DNA from: Palsa-504 sp050013055 | GTDB lineage: Bacteria > Actinomycetota > Actinomycetes > Streptosporangiales > Streptosporangiaceae | DNA: 32,196 nucleotides | Direction of reading: 5' to 3' | NCBI GenBank assembly: GCA_050013055.1 | Contig: JBEKGC010000123.1 | Coordinates: forward strand, 1-32,196 | In this document: piece after piece, positions 1 to 8,348 of the stretch | Layout: every line of letters begins with the position of its first letter | How positions within the stretch are numbered: position 1 is the stretch's first letter | Notes under the pieces: generated by a model | Told to the model about the DNA's origin: nothing | Databases searched by the model: none | What the model saw: the letters and a program-made list of their open reading frames with translations, nothing else | Position numbers and translations under genes: made by a program

Positions 1-67
1 CCTGATCAGCCGGGAACTGCGGGCCATCTCCTGAGTGCTACGGTCACCGGACCCGATGAAGTTCACG

Positions 68-88
68 TCTTAGCTTGTTATTTAACCC
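68..88 (+). repeat. Left terminal inverted repeat of the IS
   Basis: This 21-bp repeat is the exact reverse complement of 1653-1673 and marks the left end. The transposase stop codon lies directly inside it (82-84), so the gene runs into the terminal repeat. Confidence 0.85.
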
Positions 89-1551
89 TTCTGTCTGCGG
101 GTTTCCTTCTTGGATTCGTCGCGTTTGACGGTCTTACCCACGTCGTGGCGGGTTGCCGGGTGCCTGTTCTTCGAGCCGGGCGGGCGTCCTGGTCCGGGTT
201 TGCCGGGTTTCGGCGCGCCGGCCAGATCGGGCAGCGTCTGGCGGATGCTGCGGAACCCGCGGCGGACCCTGGCGGGGGTCAGCCGGCCGGGCGGGCAGGG
301 TCGCTGCCAGGGCAGCCGGATATCGGCGGCAAGGTGGCGGGCGAGATACAGCTGGGCGTAGCAGGCGATGATCAGCCAGGTCCACCGGTCGGCGGCGGCC
401 GGGTCGCGCAGCTTGGGCCGGGTCCAGCCGAGCACCTGTTTCAGGAACCTGAACGTGTGTTCGATATCGAACCGGCGCAGGAACGCCTGCCAGGTGCGGG
501 TGACCTCCCCGGCGGACGTGCCAGCGCGTGAGGACCACAGCCACAGCGGCTCCGGGCTCCGGTTGCCGGGCAGGTGACCGACGTGCAGCCGGATGAGGGT
601 GCCCTCGATGACGGGCAGGTCGCCGTCGTGGTGTTCCCATCCGGCGCGGCTGGCCAGCCGCTGGTGCAGCCGGCCCCAGGCCGCGGCCCGGGCAGTGCCG
701 TACCGGGTCGTCTCGGTGACGGCGGTCACCGCCGGGGCGGGCCAGGATCGCTCGCCGGAGAGCTTGAACGCGGCTCCGTGCCGCACCGGGCGGCCGTTGG
801 AGCCGGGCAGGCGCGCCGGTGCGGGGAAGTACATGACCCGGTCGCTGCGCAGCCGTCCCATGATCTCGACGGGGAGATCCTTCAGCAGCCAGGCCAGCCG
901 GGTCAGGTCATAACCGGAGTCGAACACGACCAGGATGTCCGGGTCGCCGTCGTGCCAGTGCCCGGCCTCGATGAGACCGGCCACGACCTGGCGGACCTGG
1001 CCGGCGGTCACCTCGGTCGCGTCGTCGGCCGGGCCGAGCCGGACCGCATCCAGCGGCAGGGTCCACGAGGTGCGGCCGGGCTCCAGCGCGGCGACCAGCG
1101 AGTACGGCCAGCCGGGAATCATCTGCGCGTTCCCTCTTCCGCGCGCGTAGCAGTGGCAGAACAGCCGCTCCGGGCTGGTGGCCGCGTCCGGGCGCAGCCA
1201 GTTGCTCACATCCGCCGCCAGCCGGATCCGCCCGTCATCCCAGGCCCGCAGCGGGAGCGCGGCCAGCGCCCAGCGCAGCCGGGCGACCTGCACCTGCCCG
1301 CGGTTGAGCGCCTTATACACCGCGCCGTGCCCGCGGCGGTACTCCGGTTCCAGCGACAGCTCCGCGGCCATGTGCACCCGGTCCTGCTTGCACAGCACCG
1401 CGTCGCACACCTCGGCCAGCGTGTCCCGGTACCTCCCGAGACACCCGAACAACTCGCCGCGGAACGCCGCGAGCAGCCCGCCCGCCTGTTCCCCGTCCTG
1501 GACCGCTTCCCGCGGCCAGGCCATACTGAAGGCCACGGCCACCGCCTCCAC
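82..1551 (-). CDS. DDE transposase of the IS
   Basis: The 489-residue cut-and-paste transposase acts on the IS ends. Visible RNase H-fold elements are a first Asp in AADVSNWLRPD (about residue 112), a second Asp in VVFDSGYDL (about 212) and a Glu in the C-terminal segment RFDIEHTFRFLKQ, the E...K arrangement of IS4/IS701-type enzymes. The N-terminal third resembles the DDE_5 type of actinomycete transposases. The C-terminal tail is rich in Pro, Lys and Arg (PGKPGPGRPPGSKNRHP) and may bind DNA. The start is GTG at 1551; an in-frame ATG at residue 10 is possible. The frame is complete, so the element may be active. Exact IS family naming is uncertain. Confidence 0.85.
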   Translation of the reverse strand: MEAVAVAFSMAWPREAVQDGEQAGGLLAAFRGELFGCLGRYRDTLAEVCDAVLCKQDRVHMAAELSLEPEYRRGHGAVYKALNRGQVQVARLRWALAALPLRAWDDGRIRLAADVSNWLRPDAATSPERLFCHCYARGRGNAQMIPGWPYSLVAALEPGRTSWTLPLDAVRLGPADDATEVTAGQVRQVVAGLIEAGHWHDGDPDILVVFDSGYDLTRLAWLLKDLPVEIMGRLRSDRVMYFPAPARLPGSNGRPVRHGAAFKLSGERSWPAPAVTAVTETTRYGTARAAAWGRLHQRLASRAGWEHHDGDLPVIEGTLIRLHVGHLPGNRSPEPLWLWSSRAGTSAGEVTRTWQAFLRRFDIEHTFRFLKQVLGWTRPKLRDPAAADRWTWLIIACYAQLYLARHLAADIRLPWQRPCPPGRLTPARVRRGFRSIRQTLPDLAGAPKPGKPGPGRPPGSKNRHPATRHDVGKTVKRDESKKETRRQKG

Positions 1552-1610
1552 TACCGGATTCCGTCAGACAGAACCGACAGTGTCGCGGTGGCCGCCCGCT
1601 GTCACGGCAA

Positions 1611-1648
1611 CACGCCAGACAACACGGACAAAAATGTCACGCCAGACA
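1611..1648. repeat. Direct repeat upstream of transposase gene
   Basis: CACGCCAGACA occurs at 1611-1621 and again at 1638-1648, with a related CAGACAG at 1565-1571. The copies lie between the transposase start and the right terminal repeat. They could be transposase-binding or promoter-control sites; this is inference. Confidence 0.4.
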
Positions 1649-1652
1649 GCAG

Positions 1653-1673
1653 GGGTTAAATAACAAGCTAAGA
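1653..1673 (-). repeat. Right terminal inverted repeat of the IS
   Basis: This 21-bp repeat is the exact reverse complement of 68-88 and marks the right end of the element, about 100 bp upstream of the transposase start. Confidence 0.85.
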
Positions 1674-1742
1674 TCATGATCGGTTACTGAGCATGAGATT
1701 CTCCAACAACGCTCACGGCGATGACCCTCCCTTCACCTGCGC

Positions 1743-2045
1743 CTAACGGTCCTGCATCCGTTTGAGCCGGGTCTTCCCCGGCACGGTCAGCCGGCTGATG
1801 TTGCCGCTGGTGAGGTTGGCCAGGGACCGTTTGAAGCGGTAGAGGAGCTGCCACAGCCGGACCATCCGCAGGCAATCGGCTGGCCTGCGGGCCTTCACAT
1901 GGGCCACGATGTGACCGTGGCTGGTAAACCTGGATACCGGATCGGCCGGGCGGTGCACGACCGATGGCTTACCCGCAAACTTGGCCGGGCACGAGCCAGC
2001 GCCCGTTGCAAGGTTGCTAATCTCCAGATTATTTAGGCAGTTCAC
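1743..2045 (-). CDS. Unrecognised ORF, possible gene remnant between IS and operon
   Basis: This 100-codon open frame overlaps the last 17 bp of the acyltransferase gene and stops 69 bp before the IS. The N-terminal 40 residues look like non-coding translation. The second half (for example LWQLLYRFKRSLANLTSG) is basic and reads more like a real protein, possibly a C-terminal fragment of a gene damaged by the IS or an earlier event. I do not recognise the family and see no convincing ribosome-binding site. It may be spurious. Nothing else is visible in 1674-2028. Confidence 0.25.
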   Translation of the reverse strand: MNCLNNLEISNLATGAGSCPAKFAGKPSVVHRPADPVSRFTSHGHIVAHVKARRPADCLRMVRLWQLLYRFKRSLANLTSGNISRLTVPGKTRLKRMQDR

Positions 2046-2550
2046 GAAGCAACAATTCCCTTTTTTTGACAGGTGTTAGATTTTTAGTGTCAATCCACAA
2101 ATGCATCTTTCCTTGGATATATTCCTCTACGGACTTGATTGGCTTCGCAGGTACGCCAACCGCAACAACCCCCGGAGGAATCTCGCCGGTTACAACCGAG
2201 CCGGCGCCGACGATAGACCCATTGCCAATTTTCGCTCCCGGCAGTAGGCTGCATTGCGCGCCAAGGAAACAATTGTGTCCAACTTTAATCCGCCCATAGA
2301 GATAAGCGCCTGGATGTTCAGCCCGTGCAAGCCTCATTCCGCCATCATGTGTAATGAAGTCCACATTATTACTGATAGTAACGAAGTTACCGATTGAGAC
2401 CAGATATGGCTCACTGCCGAGAGTGAACAACCGTGCGCCGAATATCTCTACACCCTCACCTATGTCGGCACCCTGCCTCCTAAAATACCGGACAGGATCT
2501 CTGTGGAGCATCGCAGTATTTACCACAAGACGTAGGGCCTGCTGGATCAT
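2029..2550 (-). CDS. Hexapeptide-repeat acyltransferase (left-handed beta-helix)
   Basis: The 173-residue cytoplasmic enzyme belongs to the maltose/galactoside O-acetyltransferase (LbH) type and probably acetylates a sugar of the polysaccharide made by this operon, from acetyl-CoA. Seen: hexapeptide repeats (IGEGVEI, LVSIGNFVTISNNV, IKVGHNCFLGAQCSLLPGAKIGNGSIVGAGSVVTGEIPPGVVAVGVPAKPIK), a likely catalytic His68 in FITHDGG, and the family-typical GVPAKPI ending of the helix. The ATG start has a GAGAGG ribosome-binding site 5 nt upstream. It is the last clearly functional gene of the operon, 108 bp after the flippase. Its GC is well below the right half of the window. The acceptor sugar cannot be read from sequence. 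Confidence 0.85.
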   Translation of the reverse strand: MIQQALRLVVNTAMLHRDPVRYFRRQGADIGEGVEIFGARLFTLGSEPYLVSIGNFVTISNNVDFITHDGGMRLARAEHPGAYLYGRIKVGHNCFLGAQCSLLPGAKIGNGSIVGAGSVVTGEIPPGVVAVGVPAKPIKSVEEYIQGKMHLWIDTKNLTPVKKRELLLRELPK

Positions 2551-2658
2551 CTATACCTCTCACAAGTTACCGTAAGGCGATGATCCTGATCGACCATCAT
2601 CGGCGACGCTTCTCTCCGGTAGAAATGTTGTGCAATGGCGCGATAGGCGGCTAACATC

Positions 2659-4161
2659 TCATGGGCTGTTAATCCCGTTCAAGGCCTGCTGCCTAGCGAT
2701 CTCAATCAGTAGCGCGATACCGAGGTCGGATTGGGTTTCCGTTATCATTGTCCGACTGAGCTCCGAGCCCGCCTGACCCAACGACACCGGCTTTCTGATT
2801 CTGGCATAAGCGGGTATACTTGCGATGGCTCCGACCGTTTGTGCTCCCAGCCAGGCCACGCCAACTCCCGTGATTCCCATACGGGGCATAAGAAACCATG
2901 CTGCCAGCAGGGTAATCACTAGAATGCTGAGGTTAAGGGCTGTCGAGTACCCTAGCCTCTGAGTGACCCTGCAGACCACGACGGCAACGTTAGACACGGC
3001 GTCCGGCAGGGCAGAAAGTGCCAGCAAGACCAGAAGTCCGTAACCTGCTGTGGCGTAAGAAGCCCCAAAAAGTCCAAGAATTAGCTTCCCGCAGAGAAGC
3101 ATCACTGCTACCGCAGGTGCCAAAAGCACGGCGATGACACGCAGGGCCTTGACGACTACTCTACGTATATCAGAATTCGCGCGCACACCTTCAGCGAACA
3201 CTGCCTGGGCGACTGAAGGGCTAACCATAAAAAAAGCCGCACCCATCATTTCAGTAATGTAAAAATAGGCATTCTGAGTAACTCCGAGACGGAGAACCAC
3301 AAGCACAGGAAGCACCAGGGGCACCAAAATGCCCCCCGCGCTTGTGAGATGCTGCCCCACCCAATGGCGAACTGAACGACCGCTGGGAGGAGCGAGATCT
3401 CGCCGATGACGCGGGCGTTGGTTCTGGCGCGGACGCAGGTCAGGCGGGCTACTCCCGGCCCGCCGCCGCGGTTCAAACCCAGGACGGTGACCGAGACCCA
3501 TCTTGGGCACCAGCCAGGCTGTCCCGACAAGCACGCCGAGTACGGCGCTCGCAGCCCATGCTCCCACCAGCCCGGCGGCGCCGGTCCCGGCGGCCGCGAA
3601 CGGGAGCACGAGGAGGACCTTCGCCACGCTGACCAACGTCTGTATGGACAGTAGCCGGCCAGCGCGACGAGCCGCGATAAACGCCGCGCCGAGGAGGTTG
3701 ACCAAAGTCCAGGCCGCGGCACCGCCTACAGCAATCAATATCGGCGGCGCGGTACTGAAGAACAAGCGGTAATCTTTGGAATTCAGCAGCACAGGCACTG
3801 CGGCCGCCGTCACCAGCGCGGTAACACAGGCCGTAGCCAGGCATACGCGAAGAAGTGTGGCCGTCCACCGGCTGGAGCGCTCACTTCCAGGCAGGCGCTC
3901 GATCAACAACGCCGAGGACCCTAGATACGTGAGCAACGCCGTCGTTGAGCACAGCGAGATTACCGCACTGCCGATGCCTACTTCCTGACTCGTAAAGACA
4001 TGCGCAGCAAATGCCCAGAATATATAACCCAAACCCGCAGTTACGATAGTGGAGGCCATAAGGTAGAGGCTGTTTCGGACCAGGCTGTCCGACCGGGCTC
4101 GGTGGAAGTAGCCGGGCACCCCCCGTATGGGAACAGTAAGCTGGGCTATCATTGCGTGCAT
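2659..4161 (-). CDS. Polysaccharide flippase (Wzx/MATE-like) membrane protein
   Basis: The 500-residue polytopic protein resembles lipopolysaccharide/O-antigen flippases of the MOP superfamily, which move undecaprenyl-linked oligosaccharides across the membrane. Seen: a soluble N-terminus of about 25 residues; the typical first helix (NSLYLMASTIVTAGLGYIFWAF) followed by EVGIGSAVISL; many hydrophobic segments; and HLTSAGG opening the second half. Residues about 224-270 form an unusual Pro/Arg-rich loop (RRRAGSSPPDLRPRQNQRP) that could be a family-variable loop or two compensating frameshifts. The gene overlaps its upstream neighbour by 13 bp, so translation is probably coupled. It would export the unit assembled by the three glycosyltransferases of this operon. 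Confidence 0.85.
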   Translation of the reverse strand: MHAMIAQLTVPIRGVPGYFHRARSDSLVRNSLYLMASTIVTAGLGYIFWAFAAHVFTSQEVGIGSAVISLCSTTALLTYLGSSALLIERLPGSERSSRWTATLLRVCLATACVTALVTAAAVPVLLNSKDYRLFFSTAPPILIAVGGAAAWTLVNLLGAAFIAARRAGRLLSIQTLVSVAKVLLVLPFAAAGTGAAGLVGAWAASAVLGVLVGTAWLVPKMGLGHRPGFEPRRRAGSSPPDLRPRQNQRPRHRRDLAPPSGRSVRHWVGQHLTSAGGILVPLVLPVLVVLRLGVTQNAYFYITEMMGAAFFMVSPSVAQAVFAEGVRANSDIRRVVVKALRVIAVLLAPAVAVMLLCGKLILGLFGASYATAGYGLLVLLALSALPDAVSNVAVVVCRVTQRLGYSTALNLSILVITLLAAWFLMPRMGITGVGVAWLGAQTVGAIASIPAYARIRKPVSLGQAGSELSRTMITETQSDLGIALLIEIARQQALNGINSP

Positions 4162-5099
4162 TTTCTTGAAGACTTACGGGGATCATAAACATCAGCATTT
4201 ATCGACCAGATTTGCGGGCTTCGGGTTAGTGGGTCGATTTGCTGGGCCGCAGTCAAGGTAATCATGACCCTATAGGTACACCCATTAGGTAGCGGCGGGA
4301 CGAAGAGACTACCGCGGAAGGTACGATTCGGGCCGATGCTAAAGTTCAAGGATTTTGACAGAGGTCGGGAAGGAGTGCCGAGCCACGTCGCAGCGAGTCT
4401 GAACGTTGCGGGGTTCGGCTGGCGATGGACGATCTGAAAGCTCAGATTGGCTCCCTTGGAGCCGACGACGATATCGCCCGTGATCGGGGGACCCGTCCAA
4501 GCCATCCAGGTGTAGCCAGCTTGAGCCGGATGAGACAGATGATCATAAAGATACAGCCCGCCAGCCAGAAGACTGATCCCAGTTACAAGTGCAACAATGG
4601 ACTGATAACCGCTACCCGCGGTGTGCGCCGGCGCCTCTGCATCGTCGGTCTCTGCGTCAGACTGGTCTGAGGTTAGCGACTCACGACTGCGGGCTGCCCG
4701 GCGCCCTTTCCCCGGCCGCCCAATGAGGAGTCGTGCTTCAGCCGCGACGGCCAGCGCGGATGAAACCGCAAGCAGGCACAAGTATACACTTCCGGCCGTG
4801 ATGAGAGCCCCGGCGGCGTAGAGCATCAACGCGGCAAAAGCCGAGCACAACACGCTCAGCAGCGTTGCATAGCAGAAGAACATCGGCCCCTGAGGGCGGC
4901 GACGCTCGCCAAAGACAGCACCGAGGACGAGTGCTCCGGGAGCTATCAGCATAATTGGCGCTCCGACAACTGCACGTGGGGCACCGCCGGGTAGCAAACG
5001 TATAACTGATAGGGTAGCGAAAACTAGAAGCACCCAGAGTGGCCACGTCGATAGGAACAAGTTCTTGAAGCGGGGCGAGGTCTTGCGATTTCCAGTCAT
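4149..5099 (-). CDS. Membrane protein of the polysaccharide operon, function unknown
   Basis: This 316-residue protein has about four hydrophobic segments in its first 130 residues (WPLWVLLVFATLSVIRLLPGG; IMLIAPGALVLGAVFG; and two in 70-120). An acidic/Arg-rich cytoplasmic stretch follows (about 130-165), then another membrane segment (IVALVTGISLLAGGLYLYDHL) and a C-terminal domain of about 120 residues that is probably extracytoplasmic and beta-rich. It starts at an ATGA overlap with the upstream GT-C-like gene and overlaps the flippase by 13 bp. The architecture resembles DUF1616-type membrane proteins in actinomycete polysaccharide loci, but I cannot confirm the family. A role in assembling or anchoring the polymer is inferred from position only. 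Confidence 0.75.
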   Translation of the reverse strand: MTGNRKTSPRFKNLFLSTWPLWVLLVFATLSVIRLLPGGAPRAVVGAPIMLIAPGALVLGAVFGERRRPQGPMFFCYATLLSVLCSAFAALMLYAAGALITAGSVYLCLLAVSSALAVAAEARLLIGRPGKGRRAARSRESLTSDQSDAETDDAEAPAHTAGSGYQSIVALVTGISLLAGGLYLYDHLSHPAQAGYTWMAWTGPPITGDIVVGSKGANLSFQIVHRQPNPATFRLAATWLGTPSRPLSKSLNFSIGPNRTFRGSLFVPPLPNGCTYRVMITLTAAQQIDPLTRSPQIWSINADVYDPRKSSRKCTQ

Positions 5100-7285
5100 G
5101 GAGTCACCGCCAACTTACCCTGCAGCACCTTCCCATGTTTTCCTGGTTTCCTTGGAGGCTGCAGCTGGTAGCCGGTTGGCGGGGCGGGAAGATTGAGCCG
5201 GTAGACCGAGTAGTCTTCGGACTGGAAGACTTTTATCGCCCATTGAATTTTATCGAATTTGCCCAGTCTCCCGTAAAAAGGAGACTGGTTTCCTTGCGGC
5301 CGGACCGAGCTGGGATCGTTAGGCGTGAAGTACACGCCAAGCTCTGGTACATCGTAGGCCATGCGAGAGTCAACTATAAGATACGTATAATTGGAAAGAC
5401 CCAAATCGGAGAGAAGAAAACTGGGCTCGATTGCAGCACCCGGTTTTGCGAGATACAGGTTGTAAACAGGGAATCCGACGGAGGGAGCGGCGACCTTCTG
5501 CAAGCCATACGAGGCGACGATGAGTCCGGTATAACGATCGGTGACAACATTGTTACCAACTCCGAATCGAGCCGAAAACCACTGGCTCATGGCTAGCAGT
5601 TCTGGGGTGACAGAACGCGCATCTGAGCCATAGAGAAATGGACCGGGAAATCGGTACGAAGCCTCAAGGCCCGCTGCAGTTCCACCGACGAGGGCGATGG
5701 CCAGAGTGGCTGCCAGGCCCGAACGCAAGCTAACCCTCTTCCATCGCTGTGCGCTGCGTCCTGCCCAGTCAATCAGCCAGACAGCAGCCGGGCCAGCCAG
5801 TAGTGAGAGCCCAATCCAAGTGAAGGCCCATGAGCGCCGTGCGCCCTCCGCCCCTGCCGCGGAGAGAATAAAGATGGTTGACGGGAAATATACAAGGCCT
5901 AGCAGGGAGAAGGCTGCTATTAGCGCGCGGCGATCGCCGCGAGGCAGGCGACCATCCCTAATCCAGGCACGAATTAGAATAAGTCCGCCCACGGCCATAA
6001 GTAGAGCGAACACGGTCACCATGTAGGCGGCTTTCTGCTCCCACGGCGGCGAAAGTGATGCTCCGAAAAGTTGGCGGGCGCTTCCAGTGCCCCGAGCAGC
6101 CTGCATCAACTCGGACAGGCCCTCACCGAGATACGGAGACAGATAGGACAGGGTAGTTGGGGCGACAAAGTGGAACCATGCGCCCGCGATCAGGGTCGCA
6201 GCCAGGGTCAGTCCCCATGCTGTGGTACAGGCTCGAGCCCAGCTTTCTCCTCTAGCTAGCCAGGGAAGGCTCATTCCCAACGCAATTAGCGCCATGATGA
6301 GAATTAGCGTGAACGTTGACAGGTGGTGCGTGATGACGGTACCTGCCGAGAGCATAACTGTCAGCGCGCTCCACGCGGCCTGGCCCTGGCGTGGCTGCGA
6401 GCGGATGGCCCGCACGTAGGCGACGAGGGCCCAAACGACCAGTGTAATGGCCATAGATTCGTATGCATATTGGGTATCAAAATAAAGAAACGAGGAATTA
6501 AGGGCATAAAGAATGGCTATAACCGAGGCGGTTCTGCTATTAAATCCCAGGGCATTGGCCAACGAGGCTATCCCGAGAACTAGAGTGACGTGAAAGAGTA
6601 TCAGCAGCAGGGTGGCTGCTTGCCAAATAGTCAAGCCGGCGACAAGAACGAGTGCAGCAGTCGCGGCGTGCAAGCCTGGGTACTGCGCGATAATAGATAT
6701 TATGTTATTGGATTGAAACAGTTTTCCGGTATTAATTATCTGGTAGGTTGCAAGCCAGTGCGCAAACTCGTCGTGATATATAGGCGCCGTCGGATTCCTC
6801 AACAGCTTAGGCGCATAACTGACAAGTCCGTAGAGAATAAGCAAAGCGGTTCGCGCGGCCCGAGTCGTGGACCTGCGAGCTATCAATCCGGCTATTGGGA
6901 GTTCGATAAAGAACATCCCCATCCAGAACCACGCGAATTCTGATGTACTAGTAACAGTGGCCTGTGCGATCTGATACGCCCGCACCACTGATGCCATGCC
7001 AACCAACTCGCACGCTGCGAAGGTCCCGACATAGAGGTAGGCGATCGCGTGGCGAGGTTTTGGTGCGGCCCTGGAGTGATGGACGGCCCGCGAACGGTGA
7101 GCGACCTGGGAGTGATGGACAGATGACTCCCGGTGCGAGGTCGGATCCAACTGGCGTTGGTAAGGTGCGGCTGTCAAGCTGTCCCCATGAGCGCCGATTG
7201 CGCTGTAGGCGGCAGAACAGAGAGCTGCGGCATGGTCAGGGCCCCCTTCGGCTGACTGGACGGTCATGTGATCGTACCTGCGCAT
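5096..7285 (-). CDS. Large polytopic membrane protein, GT-C-type glycosyltransferase or polymerase candidate
   Basis: The 729-residue protein has about 12 or more hydrophobic segments from residue 80 to 530 and a C-terminal soluble domain of about 180 residues. The first large outer loop carries an acidic motif in YHDEFAHW, like the D/E motif that GT-C enzymes use with lipid-linked sugar donors. It may be the polysaccharide polymerase or a transferase working outside the membrane; no Wzy homologue is otherwise seen. The first 80 residues are soluble and His/Arg/Ser-rich with an internal duplication (VHHSQVAHRSRAVHHSRA). The 7285 start overlaps the upstream gene by 50 bp; an ATG at 7267 is equally plausible. 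The 3' end shares ATGA with the next gene. The function class is inferred from topology. Confidence 0.75.
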   Translation of the reverse strand: MRRYDHMTVQSAEGGPDHAAALCSAAYSAIGAHGDSLTAAPYQRQLDPTSHRESSVHHSQVAHRSRAVHHSRAAPKPRHAIAYLYVGTFAACELVGMASVVRAYQIAQATVTSTSEFAWFWMGMFFIELPIAGLIARRSTTRAARTALLILYGLVSYAPKLLRNPTAPIYHDEFAHWLATYQIINTGKLFQSNNIISIIAQYPGLHAATAALVLVAGLTIWQAATLLLILFHVTLVLGIASLANALGFNSRTASVIAILYALNSSFLYFDTQYAYESMAITLVVWALVAYVRAIRSQPRQGQAAWSALTVMLSAGTVITHHLSTFTLILIMALIALGMSLPWLARGESWARACTTAWGLTLAATLIAGAWFHFVAPTTLSYLSPYLGEGLSELMQAARGTGSARQLFGASLSPPWEQKAAYMVTVFALLMAVGGLILIRAWIRDGRLPRGDRRALIAAFSLLGLVYFPSTIFILSAAGAEGARRSWAFTWIGLSLLAGPAAVWLIDWAGRSAQRWKRVSLRSGLAATLAIALVGGTAAGLEASYRFPGPFLYGSDARSVTPELLAMSQWFSARFGVGNNVVTDRYTGLIVASYGLQKVAAPSVGFPVYNLYLAKPGAAIEPSFLLSDLGLSNYTYLIVDSRMAYDVPELGVYFTPNDPSSVRPQGNQSPFYGRLGKFDKIQWAIKVFQSEDYSVYRLNLPAPPTGYQLQPPRKPGKHGKVLQGKLAVTP

Positions 7286-8348
7286 ACAGCTCGCGGGTAT
7301 CTGCGATCACCTCAGTCCATGAGGGCAGTTTTAGATCTCTGGGTGCGACGCGACCTGTGTGCAGCGCGGCCGCGAGGAAGTCCGTGAACTGCCTGGCATC
7401 CCGCGGGTCGACTAGGGCGACCGGGGCGGATGCCCCTGCTAGGCAGGCTAGCTCAGCATGAGCAGGGAGGGCGGAAGCTACTACCTGGGCGCCGGCGGCG
7501 AGCCCCTCCGAGAGAGTAAGCCCGAAAGCTTCGTGATCGCTGGCCGATACGACGACTTGGGCCTGAGCGAACAGCCGATCGAGTGCCGAGTCCGGGATTC
7601 TGCCAGTGAAATTTATCGGCCAACCTGGTTCGCTGTTCCGTGCATGGTGCTCTAGTCGGAGACGGTCAGGTCCATCGCCTACTATGTAAAGGACCGCAGC
7701 AACCGGCAACGCACGGAAAGCGTCGATGATAAGATCGACATTCTTATACCGCTCTAGGCGACCCACGGTGAGCACCGCCGGCTGCTGGATCGGGACTAGG
7801 TTTTCTTCCGGCACGGGAAATCTCGGGTCAGTTCCGTTAGAAATCGTGCTTATTTTGCCAGCTACAGCAGGAAAGTCTCTGCTTACCAGGTTGCGTTCGG
7901 CTTCGGAAACGCAAATTATCGCATCTGCTGCGTTGAAGAGCCGCCCGCCTGCATGCCGATACAGCCGGTGGAGAAATGTCCGCAGCGCCGTGTGGCCGGT
8001 GCCGTGGTAATGCGGTGTAAAGACCACGGGTAGAGCCCGGCCTACTGCGGCATGCCCAACGAGAGTGTGGTAGCTGTGCGCGTGGATAAGATCAAATTCG
8101 TCAGCATGATTTTTCAAATAACGGAAAAGTCTCAGCGAGATTGGATAGGTCCCTGAGTTTACGGTGAGCGGGAACCTACGCACCCGGATCGCTCCGATTC
8201 GTTCGTCGGCCGGGGAGCCGTCAAACTGGTGGGTAAGGACTGTCACCTCGTCTCCGGCTTCGGCGCAACCTTGCGCCAAGCGGCTGACATGCGTCTCAAC
8301 CCCGCCGATCTGCGGCTGAAAAGAACCGACGACCTGAGCGATCCTCAC
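7236..8348 (-). CDS. Glycosyltransferase family 4 (GT-B fold)
   Basis: The 370-residue cytoplasmic retaining glycosyltransferase probably adds one sugar from a nucleotide donor to the lipid-linked oligosaccharide. Seen: an N-terminal acceptor domain opening with MRIAQVVGSFQPQIGGVETHV (Gly-rich, with the GGVE signature) and His-containing HAHSYHTLVGH. The C-terminal donor domain has ILTVGRLERYKNVDLIIDAF-like sequence (here VLTVGRLERYKN) and the E-x7-E signature HEAFGLTLSEGLAAG. The start is GTG in a GTGA overlap with the upstream glycosyltransferase stop. It overlaps the next gene by 32-50 bp. Length is normal for the family. The specific sugar is unknown. Confidence 0.9.
   Translation of the reverse strand: MRIAQVVGSFQPQIGGVETHVSRLAQGCAEAGDEVTVLTHQFDGSPADERIGAIRVRRFPLTVNSGTYPISLRLFRYLKNHADEFDLIHAHSYHTLVGHAAVGRALPVVFTPHYHGTGHTALRTFLHRLYRHAGGRLFNAADAIICVSEAERNLVSRDFPAVAGKISTISNGTDPRFPVPEENLVPIQQPAVLTVGRLERYKNVDLIIDAFRALPVAAVLYIVGDGPDRLRLEHHARNSEPGWPINFTGRIPDSALDRLFAQAQVVVSASDHEAFGLTLSEGLAAGAQVVASALPAHAELACLAGASAPVALVDPRDARQFTDFLAAALHTGRVAPRDLKLPSWTEVIADTRELYAQVRSHDRPVSRRGP

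Larger units (their letters stand above)
68..1673. mobile_element. Complete insertion sequence with DDE transposase (IS4/IS701-like)
   Basis: The element is bounded by perfect 21-bp inverted repeats at 68-88 and 1653-1673. A further CTGTCTG/CAGACAG pair (91-97 and 1643-1649) continues the match with a 1-nt offset. It carries a single intact transposase gene on the minus strand. No identical short direct repeat is obvious just outside the ends, so the target duplication is absent, decayed or lies inside the repeat (TTAG at one end, CTAA at the other). The element lies at the 3' side of the polysaccharide operon. The family assignment is from protein resemblance only. Confidence 0.85.

Noticed and set aside
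2..34. Plus-strand frame ending LISRELRAIS then stop at the left edge
   Set aside because: Only 10 codons; could be the end of a gene outside the window but cannot be supported.
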